Assembly (NCBI RefSeq): GCF_008017415.1
Contig: NZ_VRSV01000001.1
Span: 992,001 to 1,056,000 of the forward strand
Length of the DNA stretch: 64,000 nt
Source of the DNA: Microbacterium hatanonis
Lineage (GTDB): Bacteria; Actinomycetota; Actinomycetes; Actinomycetales; Microbacteriaceae
Direction: 5' to 3'
Shown: one piece after another, positions 1-8,472 of the stretch
Position numbering within the stretch: the first letter of the stretch is position 1
Layout of the letters: each line of letters opens with the position of its first letter
Position numbers and translations under genes: made by a program
The notes under the pieces: model-generated
What the model saw: only the letters and a program-made list of their open reading frames with translations
Told to the model about the DNA's origin: nothing
Databases searched by the model: none

Positions 1-3000
1 AACCACTCCACCCGTAGATCGCGCGGACTCCAGGCGACCACTGCCGTGGCGAAGGCGATCACGAAGAGGAACCACACCGGCGGCAGGCCCGTAGCCCTCG
101 AGCGGTCACGAACGGCGACGACGAGCATGATGGCCAGGGCCGCCACCATCAGCGCCCACATCGTCCAGATCGTGAACCAGTCGCGATGGATCGCGGGCCA
201 CGCCGCGGCGGCGATGTACAGCACCGCCGGGGCGAGCAGCCATCGCGATGACGCCAGCGGCGAGCCGGCCGCGCCGCCGCGACGCAGCGCACGACCGGCG
301 AGAGCGGCCGGAATCGCTCCGGCCGCGCCGAGAGCAAGGAAGAGGAGGACGTCAGGCGTCGCCGAGAGAGGAGCCGTGTCCAGGGCGAAGCCCCATCGAA
401 CGGCCTGCACCGCCCCGGCGGCCCCGGCGGCGACGGCGACGGCGAAGGTCGGCACGCGCAGTCCCCGCAGCCGCTCGGCGATCCGCGAATCGCCGCGGCC
501 CAGCAGCATCCCGATGCCCGCGAGCGCCCACGCCGCGACGACGAGTCCGTACGTCCGCCCGGCGACCGGACCGCCGGAACCGCTGATCGCCAGCAGGACG
601 GCGACCGGGACGACGGCGAGAACGAGTCCGGCGCAGTAGATAGCGCGCCCCTTGCCGCCGCGCGCGGTGAGGACCAGTCCGATGATGGCTGCGCCGAGGG
701 TCGGAGGGAGGACGTACGGTTCGAACGCGTCGACGCCGGACAGAGCCCACGCGCACCAGAGCGCGCCGGTGAGGGCGGCGCCCGCGAGCCACCAGCCGTA
801 TCGGCGACGGCCCCACAGGGCGGCGGCGCCCGCGCCGACGCCGAGGATCGTCAGCACGACCAGCGTCGTCCCGAGGCCCGCCGACTCGCGGGCGAGCGAT
901 AGTGCTACGGCGATGGCCGCCGTCAGCAGAGTGGATGCTTCGATTCCGCGCTCGGCGGCAGCGGCTCCGGTTTCGCCCACGCGACCGACGAGAGCATCGC
1001 GGATGGTGGGCAGCGAGGGCAGGACGAGGGCGACGAGCGCCGCGATCACCGGCAGGACGACGGGCGATCCGCTGACCTCGAGGAACTGGGCACCGAGGCA
1101 CACCGCGACCACCGCGAGCGCGGGCACGAGGACGGCGCCCGCGAGGGTGCGCAGCGCCGCGCCCAGGCCCGGTCGCCGGGTGTGCACGAGGGTCAGGGCG
1201 AGGGCGAAGATCACGGCGGTCGACAGCGCGGTCCATCCGCTCCGTTCGAACACCACCTGGGCGACGCCGATCGCGAACGGCACCGCGGTGACGACGAGGA
1301 CGGCCCACCAGGCGCGGGGGCGCACGGCGGGGACGAAGGTCGCCACGATCGCTGCGATGCCCCCGACCGCGGTGGTCAGGCACAGCAGGGCGATCGACCC
1401 GAGGCCGAGCTGATGCAGGGCGGTGCCGAAGACGACGAGGGCGTACGCGTAGCCGACCCCCACATGCCAGAAGCGCGCGGCGGCGGGCAGGGTGCGGGCG
1501 AGCAGAGCGACGGTCGCGACGATCGCCGTCCCGGCCCACACGACGACCGCGTCGTCGCGCCAGGACAGGAGCCCGGCGAGGATCAGAGCCGCGTGCGCTC
1601 CGGCGATGAGCGGCAGCCTCGTTGCGGCAGAGCTCGAGAGCAGGCGCGGGAGCATCACGGCCAGACTCAGGCCGACGGCGTAGCTGAGGCCGAGTGCGAC
1701 CCGGACCCAGAGGGGGAGCGAGGTAGAGGTCAAGGTGACGAGCGCCGCGGCCATTCCCGACCAGGCGCCGAGCTGCGCGACCCACCGACGGTTCTCGCCG
1801 CGACGTATCGACAGCAGCCCGAACGCGATCAACCCGATCGCGACGGAGGCGAGGCCCGTCGCAGTCGCCCCCGTCACGGCAGGGTCGAAGAGGTCGTCCT
1901 CACTGTCGACTCCCCAGACGGTGGCTGACCCCAGGAGGCCCGCGAACGAGGCGGGCGCCATCGACGCGAGCGCGATGGCCGCCAAGGCGCCGGCGTGGAA
2001 GGGCTCGCGGAGAACGGGGTGCGGGGTCGGCACGAGGGCGCCGACGGCGACCAGGCCGACGGCTGCCGCGGCGGGAACAGCCGCGAGACCGACCCACTCC
2101 GACGACGCGGTGCTTGTGGAGGCGACGGCCAGGGGGACCATCGCGGCGGCTGCGACCCCCGCGGATCCCGCGACGAAGCTCCAGAAGGCGCCGGCCGGAT
2201 GTCTGGCCGAGAGGAGGGCGAGAACCGCCGCGGCGACGAGTGCTCCGGTGGTGACCCAGAGCCCGCTGGCGTCGTCGGGCACCCAGACGGGAGGCACGGC
2301 GATAGCGACGAAGGCGATCTGCACGACGGTCAGCGCGATCCGTTCGGCACGGAGGCGCCCGTCGAACCGGGCGCGTAGGCGGTCGGTCGCGCTCATGAGG
2401 GCGAACGCGGCACCGGCCGTGGCGAGGGCTCCCGCCGGGAGGCCCACGCCCGGTCCTGCCGCGACGCCGAACATGACCGGCACCAGCGAGACGCCCACGA
2501 CCGCGGCCCACAGCCATACCCGCAGCCGCACGACCGCACCGAGTGCGCCCATGGCGGCCCCCGCGATGAGCGTGCCTACGGCGGCGAGCACCCAGGGGCT
2601 CTGGCCGGCCGGGGTCAGTTCGGCGACCGAGCTCACATCGAGTCCGACGAACACGATCCCGAGGGCGCCGACCGCTTCGGCGGAGAAGCGCAGACCGCGG
2701 CGCATCAGCACGCGCGCCCCGAGGAGGAACACGACGGTGATCGCGGCGACGATCGCTCCGCGGACGGCCCGGTCGGTGAGGTCGGGGTTGAAGAAGGTGA
2801 AGACGATCGCGGCAACGGCGACGAGTCCCGCGCCGGCGAGGGCGAGCACGGACTGCACGGTCGCGCTCGAGCCCGGTCGGGACGTCGGTGGCGTTGCCGC
2901 AGCGCGCGGCGCCGGCGCCGGGGCGACGCGGGGGCGCAGAGGAACGCGGTCCAGTACGCCCTGGCGCGCCTCGAGGGCGTCGGCGGCCGACTGCGACACC

Positions 3001-3167
3001 TGCCAGAGCTCGTCGCCGATCTCGGTGAAGTCGGCACCGCAGGCGCGGCAGAACCTGTCGGCCACCGCGTTCACCTCGCAGACCGGACACGCCGGCGACT
3101 CCCGGAGGGCCCGCAGAGCGTCGACGCTCCACCTCGGCGCGCGTCGCACGCCCGTGGTCGCGCTCAC
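1..3167 (-). CDS. SCO7613-type zinc-ribbon polytopic membrane protein (partial, runs off left edge)
   Basis: This is a giant integral membrane protein of unknown function. The reading frame is open from a GTG at 3165-3167 to base 1, at least 1055 codons, with no stop seen, so the C-terminus lies outside the window. Near the N-terminus a CPVC...CRAC zinc ribbon is visible (cysteines about 27, 30, 40, 43), then a proline/alanine linker and very long runs of hydrophobic Ala/Val/Leu/Gly segments that read as tens of membrane helices. Its GTGA start overlaps the stop of the XRE gene by 4 bases, so it is the third gene of the DUF2975-XRE operon. The family resemblance (zinc ribbon plus many helices) is to actinobacterial SCO7613 C-terminal-domain proteins. 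Function is not known. Confidence 0.8.
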   Translation of the reverse strand, partial: MSATTGVRRAPRWSVDALRALRESPACPVCEVNAVADRFCRACGADFTEIGDELWQVSQSAADALEARQGVLDRVPLRPRVAPAPAPRAAATPPTSRPGSSATVQSVLALAGAGLVAVAAIVFTFFNPDLTDRAVRGAIVAAITVVFLLGARVLMRRGLRFSAEAVGALGIVFVGLDVSSVAELTPAGQSPWVLAAVGTLIAGAAMGALGAVVRLRVWLWAAVVGVSLVPVMFGVAAGPGVGLPAGALATAGAAFALMSATDRLRARFDGRLRAERIALTVVQIAFVAIAVPPVWVPDDASGLWVTTGALVAAAVLALLSARHPAGAFWSFVAGSAGVAAAAMVPLAVASTSTASSEWVGLAAVPAAAAVGLVAVGALVPTPHPVLREPFHAGALAAIALASMAPASFAGLLGSATVWGVDSEDDLFDPAVTGATATGLASVAIGLIAFGLLSIRRGENRRWVAQLGAWSGMAAALVTLTSTSLPLWVRVALGLSYAVGLSLAVMLPRLLSSSAATRLPLIAGAHAALILAGLLSWRDDAVVVWAGTAIVATVALLARTLPAAARFWHVGVGYAYALVVFGTALHQLGLGSIALLCLTTAVGGIAAIVATFVPAVRPRAWWAVLVVTAVPFAIGVAQVVFERSGWTALSTAVIFALALTLVHTRRPGLGAALRTLAGAVLVPALAVVAVCLGAQFLEVSGSPVVLPVIAALVALVLPSLPTIRDALVGRVGETGAAAAERGIEASTLLTAAIAVALSLARESAGLGTTLVVLTILGVGAGAAALWGRRRYGWWLAGAALTGALWCAWALSGVDAFEPYVLPPTLGAAIIGLVLTARGGKGRAIYCAGLVLAVVPVAVLLAISGSGGPVAGRTYGLVVAAWALAGIGMLLGRGDSRIAERLRGLRVPTFAVAVAAGAAGAVQAVRWGFALDTAPLSATPDVLLFLALGAAGAIPAALAGRALRRGGAAGSPLASSRWLLAPAVLYIAAAAWPAIHRDWFTIWTMWALMVAALAIMLVVAVRDRSRATGLPPVWFLFVIAFATAVVAWSPRDLRVEW

Positions 3168-3409
3168 CGCTCGTCCCCGCGATCTCCGGGCGCAGCATCC
3201 GGGTCGTCGGGAACCCAGACGAGGATGTCGCCGGGCTGACAGTCCAGCACGCGGCAGATCGCGTCGAGGGTGGAGAACCTCACGGCCTTCGCGCGGCCGT
3301 TCTTGAGCACAGACACGTTCGCCGGGGTGATGTCGATCGCGGCGGCGAAGTCCTGCACCGACATCTTCTTCTTCGCAAGCTCCACGTCGAGGTTGATGAT
3401 GATCGGCAT
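3164..3409 (-). CDS. XRE/Cro-family small transcriptional regulator (YozG-like)
   Basis: An 81-residue DNA-binding protein made almost entirely of one helix-turn-helix (about residues 12-65), including VQDFAAAIDITPANVSVLKNG, which has the typical recognition-helix pattern, and the C-terminal DCQPGDILVW signature of small Cro/C1-type regulators. The ATG at 3409 is chosen because the residues before it are low-complexity Arg/Pro and because the upstream DUF2975 stop overlaps it (TGATG). Pairs of a DUF2975 membrane protein and such a regulator are common in Firmicutes and Actinobacteria; the regulator probably binds the palindrome at 3894-3922 and controls its own operon (inference). Its stop overlaps the start of the SCO7613-like gene by 4 bases. 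Confidence 0.88.
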   Translation of the reverse strand: MPIIINLDVELAKKKMSVQDFAAAIDITPANVSVLKNGRAKAVRFSTLDAICRVLDCQPGDILVWVPDDPDAAPGDRGDER

Positions 3410-3885
3410 CAGACGACCTCGGACAGGTCGTGCTCGAGCTGCGAGGCTTTGCGCAGCAGGCTCCGCATGACCACGATGAGCAGGGTCAGGCCGAGGCCGA
3501 CCACGATCCCCAGCAGGCACAGGAGGTTGATCGACGCCGTCGACATGCCGGTCAGCAGGAAGGTCACCAGCGCCACCAGCACGAGCAGGGTCGCGAATCC
3601 GACCGCGCCGAGGCTCACATCGACGTCGACGAACGCCCGTTCGCTGAAGATCCCCTCCTCGCGCACGAGCGACAGCAGCCGCCAGACGCAGATCAGCACG
3701 ACCTGCACGCAGACGAGGAACGCGACCCCCACGATGATGCCCGGTATCTGCAGGTAGGCGACGTCACCGTATCGGACCGCCGACTGCGCGGCGACGGCGG
3801 GGACCACCGCGATCTGACAGAACAGGAGCAGCGCGAGAAGGAGGAAGATGAGGATCTTCAGGACGAGGATCGTGTTGCGTTGCAT
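3409..3885 (-). CDS. DUF2975 membrane protein
   Basis: A 158-residue membrane protein with four clear hydrophobic helices (about residues 6-33, 47-68, 90-112 and 118-138) and a short charged C-terminus, as in the DUF2975 family. The ATG at 3885 has AGGTG upstream; an earlier start would place the palindromic operator inside the coding sequence. It is the first gene of a three-gene operon with an XRE regulator and a large membrane protein, joined by 1- and 4-base overlaps. The family's biochemical role is unknown; the pairing with a small HTH protein suggests a membrane-linked regulatory unit. Confidence 0.85.
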   Translation of the reverse strand: MQRNTILVLKILIFLLLALLLFCQIAVVPAVAAQSAVRYGDVAYLQIPGIIVGVAFLVCVQVVLICVWRLLSLVREEGIFSERAFVDVDVSLGAVGFATLLVLVALVTFLLTGMSTASINLLCLLGIVVGLGLTLLIVVMRSLLRKASQLEHDLSEVV

Positions 3886-3893
3886 GGCGCACC

Positions 3894-3922
3894 TATCGAT
3901 ATTCGAGGCATGAATATCGATA
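3894..3922. promoter_or_regulatory. Operator-like palindrome upstream of the DUF2975-XRE operon
   Basis: Perfect 11-base arms TATCGATATTC and GAATATCGATA flank a 7-base spacer, 9 bases upstream of the DUF2975 start, in an AT-rich island inside 70% GC DNA. It sits where an operator overlapping the promoter would be expected for the co-encoded XRE protein. Confidence 0.7.
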
Positions 3923-4034
3923 AACAATACACACCGGATGCTGCGTCACCACCGCCGGTGGCTGATGTGCCGCGTTCTGGGCGGTCAGGCGGCGCTGCGA
4001 CCCCCGATCGCGGCACCTCGGCGACGGGTGTCGC

Positions 4035-5240
4035 TCAGGGGGTCGACGCCCGTGCGCGCATGACGAGACCTGCACTGACGGTGGCGATGAGCACGAGGGC
4101 GCTGAAGACGAGCAGCACCGTGGTCTGGGGGATGAAGAGGAGGAAGAGTCCCACCGCGAGCACGGGGAGAGCGAGGCCGCAGTAGGCGACGAGGAACACC
4201 AGTGCGAGGGTCTCGCCGCGTCGACCCGGGGCGGCCAGTCCCGATGCCGTCGCGATGGACGCGCGGAACAGCAACCCGACGCCGACGCCCGCGACGACGC
4301 CGCCGACGAGGAACACCGCGAGCTGGGGGAGCACCGCCCCCAGCGCCACACCGACGAGGCCCACGGCGCAGCAGGTGACGGCCACCGTCAGCTGCACGCG
4401 CAACCTCACACGGGCGAACACGACCTGCCCGGCGGCCGCCGCGGCGAACACGGAGAACGCCGTGGCGCCGGCGGCCAGATGATCGGGCTGATCGAACGTC
4501 CCCACGAGGAACGTCGGCGCGAGGGATGTGAAGAGTCCGAAGAGCGAGAACCCCGCGAAAGCCGCGAAACCGGCGGCGACGAACGCGCTCCGAGACGAGG
4601 GAGGCGCCGCCAGCCGCTGAGGCCGGTAGGCGGGGCGCTCCGCGGGCACGTCGACGGTCTCGGGAACGGCTGTCAGCACGAGGGCGGCGGCCAGCAGCAG
4701 CACGAGGAAGACAACGTGCGGGAGCACGAGCGGAGCGGGGAGGAACTCGGCGAACAGTCCGCCGATCAACGGGCCGAGCGCGAGCCCGCCGAGGTTCGCC
4801 GCACCCGATACGGACGCGGCGACGACCGCATTCTCGTTCGGGCGGGCCCGCGACCGCAGTTCGCCGAGGTGGGCGGTGGCGGTCGCGGTGAGTGCGCCGA
4901 TGCTCACCCCGTTGACCAGACGCGCCAAGATCAGCCCCGGTACGGAGCTCCACACGAGGAAGAGCACGGCGGATAACGCGGAGACGAGCACGGCGATCAC
5001 CAGCATCCGTCGTCGCCCCACCCCGTCGCTGAGGTGGCCGACGAAGAAGAGGCTGAAGACGACCCCCACCGCGTACGCGGCGAACACGACGGTCACGACC
5101 GACACCGGGAAGCCGTCCTGCTGCTGGTACAGCGGATAGAGCGGCGTCGGCACCGTCGAGTACGCCATGACGAGGGTGAAGCACACCGCGACGACCCAGA
5201 AGCCCGCGTCGTGCGAGATGCGTGATCGTGTCTCGGCCAT
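4035..5240 (-). CDS. MFS transporter (12-helix exporter type)
   Basis: A 401-residue major facilitator superfamily protein, probably a proton-driven exporter in the cytoplasmic membrane. Residues about 68-77 carry the motif-A loop GHLSDGVGRR between helices 2 and 3, and the rest alternates hydrophobic helices and short loops over the usual 400-residue MFS length. The ATG at 5240 is preferred over upstream alternatives because the sequence before it is not membrane-like and a GGGA purine stretch lies upstream. Its substrate cannot be told from sequence. The gene is divergent from the SGNH lipoprotein gene. Confidence 0.85.
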   Translation of the reverse strand: MAETRSRISHDAGFWVVAVCFTLVMAYSTVPTPLYPLYQQQDGFPVSVVTVVFAAYAVGVVFSLFFVGHLSDGVGRRRMLVIAVLVSALSAVLFLVWSSVPGLILARLVNGVSIGALTATATAHLGELRSRARPNENAVVAASVSGAANLGGLALGPLIGGLFAEFLPAPLVLPHVVFLVLLLAAALVLTAVPETVDVPAERPAYRPQRLAAPPSSRSAFVAAGFAAFAGFSLFGLFTSLAPTFLVGTFDQPDHLAAGATAFSVFAAAAAGQVVFARVRLRVQLTVAVTCCAVGLVGVALGAVLPQLAVFLVGGVVAGVGVGLLFRASIATASGLAAPGRRGETLALVFLVAYCGLALPVLAVGLFLLFIPQTTVLLVFSALVLIATVSAGLVMRARASTP

Positions 5241-5368
5241 CGTCGTTCCCGTCTCGCGGAGTTCGCCTGCTGGCACCGACGTTAGGGCCTCGAGGCCGCT
5301 CGCGGGGAGGAGGGCAAACCGGAGCCGGGTGCGGCTCCGAAGAGCACGAGACAAGGGAGGATGGTCGG

Positions 5369-6019
5369 ATGCGTCGAATACTCGCCGTCACACTGGCGGC
5401 CGTCGGTCTCACCCTCGTGGGCTGCGCCCCGCAGCAGGCGGCACCGCCGGACGACGACGGTCGTCCGCTCGTGGCCTTCTACGGCGACTCGTACACGCTC
5501 GGGACGGGTGCCAGCTCCCCGGACGTGCGATGGTCGACCCGTCTCGCCGAAGACCGCGGATGGCGGGAGTACAACCCCAGCGTGAACGGACTCGGGTTCG
5601 TGAACAACCGCGATGCGCGCGGCGCCGACCTCCCCGGCGACATCATCGACTCCCAGCCCGACATCGTCGTCATCACGATGGGGCTCAACGACGCGTTCAG
5701 TTTCGATGCGCGCGGAACCGAGATCCGCGACCGCATCGCCGACGACTTCGACCGCCTGACCGGCGCGCTCCCCGACGCGCGCTTCGTGGTCGTCGAGCCG
5801 TTCTGGTACACCGCCGAGCGCACCGACGGCCTCGAGACCATCATCGGCTGGGTGAAGGACGCCGCGGAGCGCATCGACGCCGACTACATCCCGGGGGCCT
5901 CGTCCTGGATCCAGGGGCGCGACGGCGAGATGGCGAAAGACGGTCTGCACCCGAACGACGCCGGCTACGACGAGATCTATCGCCACATGGACGCGGCATT
6001 CGCTGACATCGGCCTCTGA
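5369..6019 (+). CDS. SGNH/GDSL-family hydrolase lipoprotein
   Basis: A 216-residue exported esterase or lipase-like hydrolase. The N-terminus has an Arg-Arg, hydrophobic core and lipobox LVGC with the lipidated Cys at residue 19, so it is anchored to the outer face of the membrane. Block I GDSY gives the nucleophile Ser41, GLND is block III, and the Asp/His pair is in DGLHPND near the C-terminus, so the catalytic set is complete. The ATG at 5369 follows GGAGG by 8 bases. The substrate is unknown; family members cleave acyl or acetyl esters on lipids and polysaccharides. Confidence 0.87.
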   Translation: MRRILAVTLAAVGLTLVGCAPQQAAPPDDDGRPLVAFYGDSYTLGTGASSPDVRWSTRLAEDRGWREYNPSVNGLGFVNNRDARGADLPGDIIDSQPDIVVITMGLNDAFSFDARGTEIRDRIADDFDRLTGALPDARFVVVEPFWYTAERTDGLETIIGWVKDAAERIDADYIPGASSWIQGRDGEMAKDGLHPNDAGYDEIYRHMDAAFADIGL

Positions 6020-6072
6020 GGCCGCGCGGCGGGGTCTGCCCTCACGACGGCCTGCGCGATACGCTGGCGCCC

Positions 6073-6582
6073 ATGGCCACCCTCGTCCTGACCGTCGTCG
6101 GTGCCGACCGAGCGGGTCTCGTCGCGGCCGTCGCCGACGAGGTCGACGCCCACGGCGGCAACTGGGAGAACAGTCAGCTCGCCGAGCTCGCCGGAGCCTT
6201 CGCCGGCATCATCGAGGTGTCGGTCGCCGAGGCCCGCGTCGCGCCGCTGCGCGCCGCGCTGGCCCACATCCGCGGGCTCGTGACGGTGACACTGCCGACG
6301 ACGGGATCATCGCGCGACTCCGCCGATCGACGATTCGCGGTCTCGGTGCTCGGCAACGACCGGCCGGGCATCGTCCGGGAGGTGTCGACGACGCTCAGCC
6401 TGCGCGGCTTCGGCATCGAGCGGATGACGACGGAGGTGCGGGACGCGCCGATGTCGGGCGGGCGCGTGTTCGAAGCGACGATCGTGGCGATCTCCGCCGC
6501 ATCCGCCGATCCCGACGATCTCGCCGCCGGACTCGAGCAGCTCGCGAACGAACTGCAGGTCGACATCGCGGCCATCGACTGA
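6073..6582 (+). CDS. Tandem ACT-domain protein (GcvR-like)
   Basis: A 169-residue cytoplasmic protein made of two ACT-type ligand-binding domains (about residues 3-80 and 87-165), each starting with the V-x-G-x-D-R-x-G-x-V/I pattern (VVGADRAGLV and VLGNDRPGIV). This layout matches glycine cleavage system repressor GcvR-like regulators, which bind amino acids and act on partner proteins rather than DNA. No partner gene is adjacent, so the regulated pathway is not visible. The length is normal for the family. Confidence 0.85.
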   Translation: MATLVLTVVGADRAGLVAAVADEVDAHGGNWENSQLAELAGAFAGIIEVSVAEARVAPLRAALAHIRGLVTVTLPTTGSSRDSADRRFAVSVLGNDRPGIVREVSTTLSLRGFGIERMTTEVRDAPMSGGRVFEATIVAISAASADPDDLAAGLEQLANELQVDIAAID

Positions 6583-6597
6583 CGTCGTGGGACGGGG

Positions 6598-6723
6598 TCA
6601 GCCCGAGGGGTTCTCGACCGGTGTGCCGTCGTCTTCGGTCGTGTCGACGTCTTCGACGGCGCCGCCCGACGCCGTCGCGTCGTCGATGTCGGTGCTGTCG
6701 TCCTTCGGGTTTCTCTCGCTCAC
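6598..6723 (-). CDS. Small acidic protein of unknown function (41 residues)
   Basis: A 41-residue, Asp/Glu/Thr-rich protein (ends in DDGTPVENPSG) with no recognisable domain. The GTG at 6723 has GAGGGAAC upstream and lies 14 bases after the stop of the basic membrane protein gene, which supports co-transcription. It may be a soluble, disordered peptide. Confidence is limited by its size; codon use is like the neighbours. Confidence 0.55.
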   Translation of the reverse strand: MSERNPKDDSTDIDDATASGGAVEDVDTTEDDGTPVENPSG

Positions 6724-6737
6724 GGTCGTGTTCCCTC

Positions 6738-6977
6738 TCAGCTGTTCACGGCTTTGCGCGCGGCCTTCTCGGCCTTGCGGGCGGTCTTCTCGGCCGACTT
6801 GCGCGCCTTCTTGAGCTGCTTCGCGGCGCGCCGACGGATCTTCTTGACCTCCGGGTCGTTCCACAGGGCGACCAGCGCGGCGGCCAGCGCCCCGTACTTC
6901 GCCACGACGAGGCGGACGCCGACGAAGACACCGGCGGCGGCGCCGAGGACGAGAAGGAGCTTGGCGAATCGGTTCAT
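6738..6977 (-). CDS. Small membrane protein with Lys/Arg/Ala histone-like tail
   Basis: A 79-residue protein with one or two N-terminal hydrophobic segments (residues about 5-42) followed by a strongly basic Lys/Arg/Ala-rich tail with KKA and RKAEKAARKA repeats that would be helical. The ATG at 6977 follows GGAGGACC. The tail resembles the C-terminal regions of actinobacterial histone-like proteins, so membrane-tethered nucleic acid binding or binding to acidic phospholipid heads is possible (inference). It is followed at 14 bases by a gene for a very acidic 41-residue peptide. Confidence 0.65.
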   Translation of the reverse strand: MNRFAKLLLVLGAAAGVFVGVRLVVAKYGALAAALVALWNDPEVKKIRRRAAKQLKKARKSAEKTARKAEKAARKAVNS

Positions 6978-7072
6978 GACAGGGTCCTCCGGGTATTCGG
7001 GTTCGAGTGCTGTCCCATCACACCGCGCACCGGTCGAGAAGCGCCCTCCCTTGCGCGGGGGCGCGGGGTGTG

Positions 7073-7645
7073 TCACGAACGGGTGGGCCGTGCACGCGCG
7101 AGGAGGAAGCCCGCGAGCAGGGCTCCGACACCTCCGACGGCCATGTCGCCGATCGTGTCACCGTAGGTGACGAAGATCTCATCGGTGACGAACGTCTTCC
7201 CGAGCCACTCGATCATCTCCCAGACGGCGCTCAGGGCGAGGCCGAACGCGGTGGCGAGCACGACCGCCGCGCGGCCGGTGAAGCCCGGCGTGCCCGGCGC
7301 CGCGACGATGCCGGCGGAGGCGCAGAGCACGTACACGAGGGCGGCGAGCACGCCCGTGCAGACGAGGTGGATGACGATGTCCCACCACGCGATACGGGTG
7401 TAGAGGTCGAAGACGTTGCTCCACGCCGCGACCAGGATCGTCACCGACGTCAGCAGGTCGAAAGCCGGACGCAGGCCGAGGAACCGGGGCGCCACCAGCG
7501 CCGGCAGTGTCAGCGCGACGATGCCGGCGTCGGTGGCGGTGAACCAGATCGCTGCCACGATCACGCTCAGCGCGCCGATCACCCGCACGGCGTCGGCGGC
7601 ATAATCGCCGATCGTGCGAGGCGGCCGGAGGAAGTTCTCGATCAT
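7073..7645 (-). CDS. DUF2238-like (YjdF-type) integral membrane protein
   Basis: A 190-residue polytopic membrane protein with about six hydrophobic helices and the conserved pattern W-D-x-x-x-H-L in helix 4 and W-E-x-x-E-W...YGDTIGDM toward the C-terminus, characteristic of the DUF2238/YjdF inner-membrane family. Biochemical role unknown. The ATG overlaps the stop of the upstream EEP-family gene by 4 bases (ATGA), making it the last gene of the GT2 - EEP - DUF2238 operon. Confidence 0.82.
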   Translation of the reverse strand: MIENFLRPPRTIGDYAADAVRVIGALSVIVAAIWFTATDAGIVALTLPALVAPRFLGLRPAFDLLTSVTILVAAWSNVFDLYTRIAWWDIVIHLVCTGVLAALVYVLCASAGIVAAPGTPGFTGRAAVVLATAFGLALSAVWEMIEWLGKTFVTDEIFVTYGDTIGDMAVGGVGALLAGFLLARARPTRS

Positions 7646-8472
7646 CGGGCCGCGCCGCCTTCATCGACGCGGACGACGGCGTGCACGGGGAGGTGATCCG
7701 ACGGCCAACGACCGTCGACGGGTTCGCCGTCGATCGCGGCGCGGAGCACGCGTACGCCCTTCGTGACGACGATCCAGTCGATGCGGGGAGCGTCGGCGCG
7801 CGGCCGACGATAGTTCACGAAGGTGCCCCAGCCGGGGGTGAGGTGCGTTCGGGCGTTCGCCCACGCGTCGCGCAGGACTCCGCCGGACAACAGCACGCGC
7901 AGCGCGGGCGAAGACGCCGCGGCGTTGAGGTCGCCCATGACGATCACGGGCTCCGAGGCCTCTGCCGCCGCCCCTCTCACGATCTCACTCGAGCGCACGC
8001 GTGCGGCCGCGGAGAACGGATCGAAGTGCGTGTTCATGACACGGAAGCGGGCATCGGTCGCGCGGTCACGGAAGATGGCCGACACGACGATCCGCGGCAC
8101 GACCGATCCCCATGATCGCGACCCGGGCTCGTCGGGTTGCGCCGACAGAGCGGTCTGCTCGGCCTCGATCAGCTCGAGCCGATCCGCGTCGTAGAACAGC
8201 GGACAGGCCTCACCGCGTCCATCGCGATTGCGGCCACGGCCGATCGAGCGATAGCGCGGCCCGAGCGCGGCGGCGACGAAGGCCGCCTGATCGGGCATCG
8301 CCTCCTGTACGCCGAGGATCGTGGGGAGCTCCGCGGCGAGCAGGGCGCGCAGGGGCTCCTGCCGTCGTGACCACCGGTCGGCCGGACGCGGATCGATGCC
8401 CAGGCGTCGGCGGATGTTGTAGGTCATGACATGCAGCTCGGGCGCGTCGACCCGTCCGATCACGCCGGTCAT
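7642..8472 (-). CDS. Endonuclease/exonuclease/phosphatase (EEP) family hydrolase
   Basis: A 276-residue metal-dependent phosphoesterase of the DNase I-like fold. Visible motifs are MTYNIRRRLG near the N-terminus, the metal-binding Glu in LGVQEA, the MGDLNA strand with Asp and Asn, and the C-terminal SDHLPVHAVV with catalytic Asp-His. No signal peptide is seen, so it is probably cytoplasmic. Start ATG at 8472 overlaps the glycosyltransferase stop, and its own stop overlaps the DUF2238 start. The substrate (nucleic acid, phospholipid head group or sugar phosphate) cannot be resolved; operon context with a glycosyltransferase and a membrane protein favours envelope metabolism. Confidence 0.85.
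   Translation of the reverse strand: MTGVIGRVDAPELHVMTYNIRRRLGIDPRPADRWSRRQEPLRALLAAELPTILGVQEAMPDQAAFVAAALGPRYRSIGRGRNRDGRGEACPLFYDADRLELIEAEQTALSAQPDEPGSRSWGSVVPRIVVSAIFRDRATDARFRVMNTHFDPFSAAARVRSSEIVRGAAAEASEPVIVMGDLNAAASSPALRVLLSGGVLRDAWANARTHLTPGWGTFVNYRRPRADAPRIDWIVVTKGVRVLRAAIDGEPVDGRWPSDHLPVHAVVRVDEGGAAR

Noticed and set aside
1735..3306. Long plus-strand open frame opposite the SCO7613-type gene
   Set aside because: Its product is Ala/Arg/Ser/Pro-rich with no motif, while the minus frame has a zinc ribbon and membrane helices. A high-GC shadow frame.
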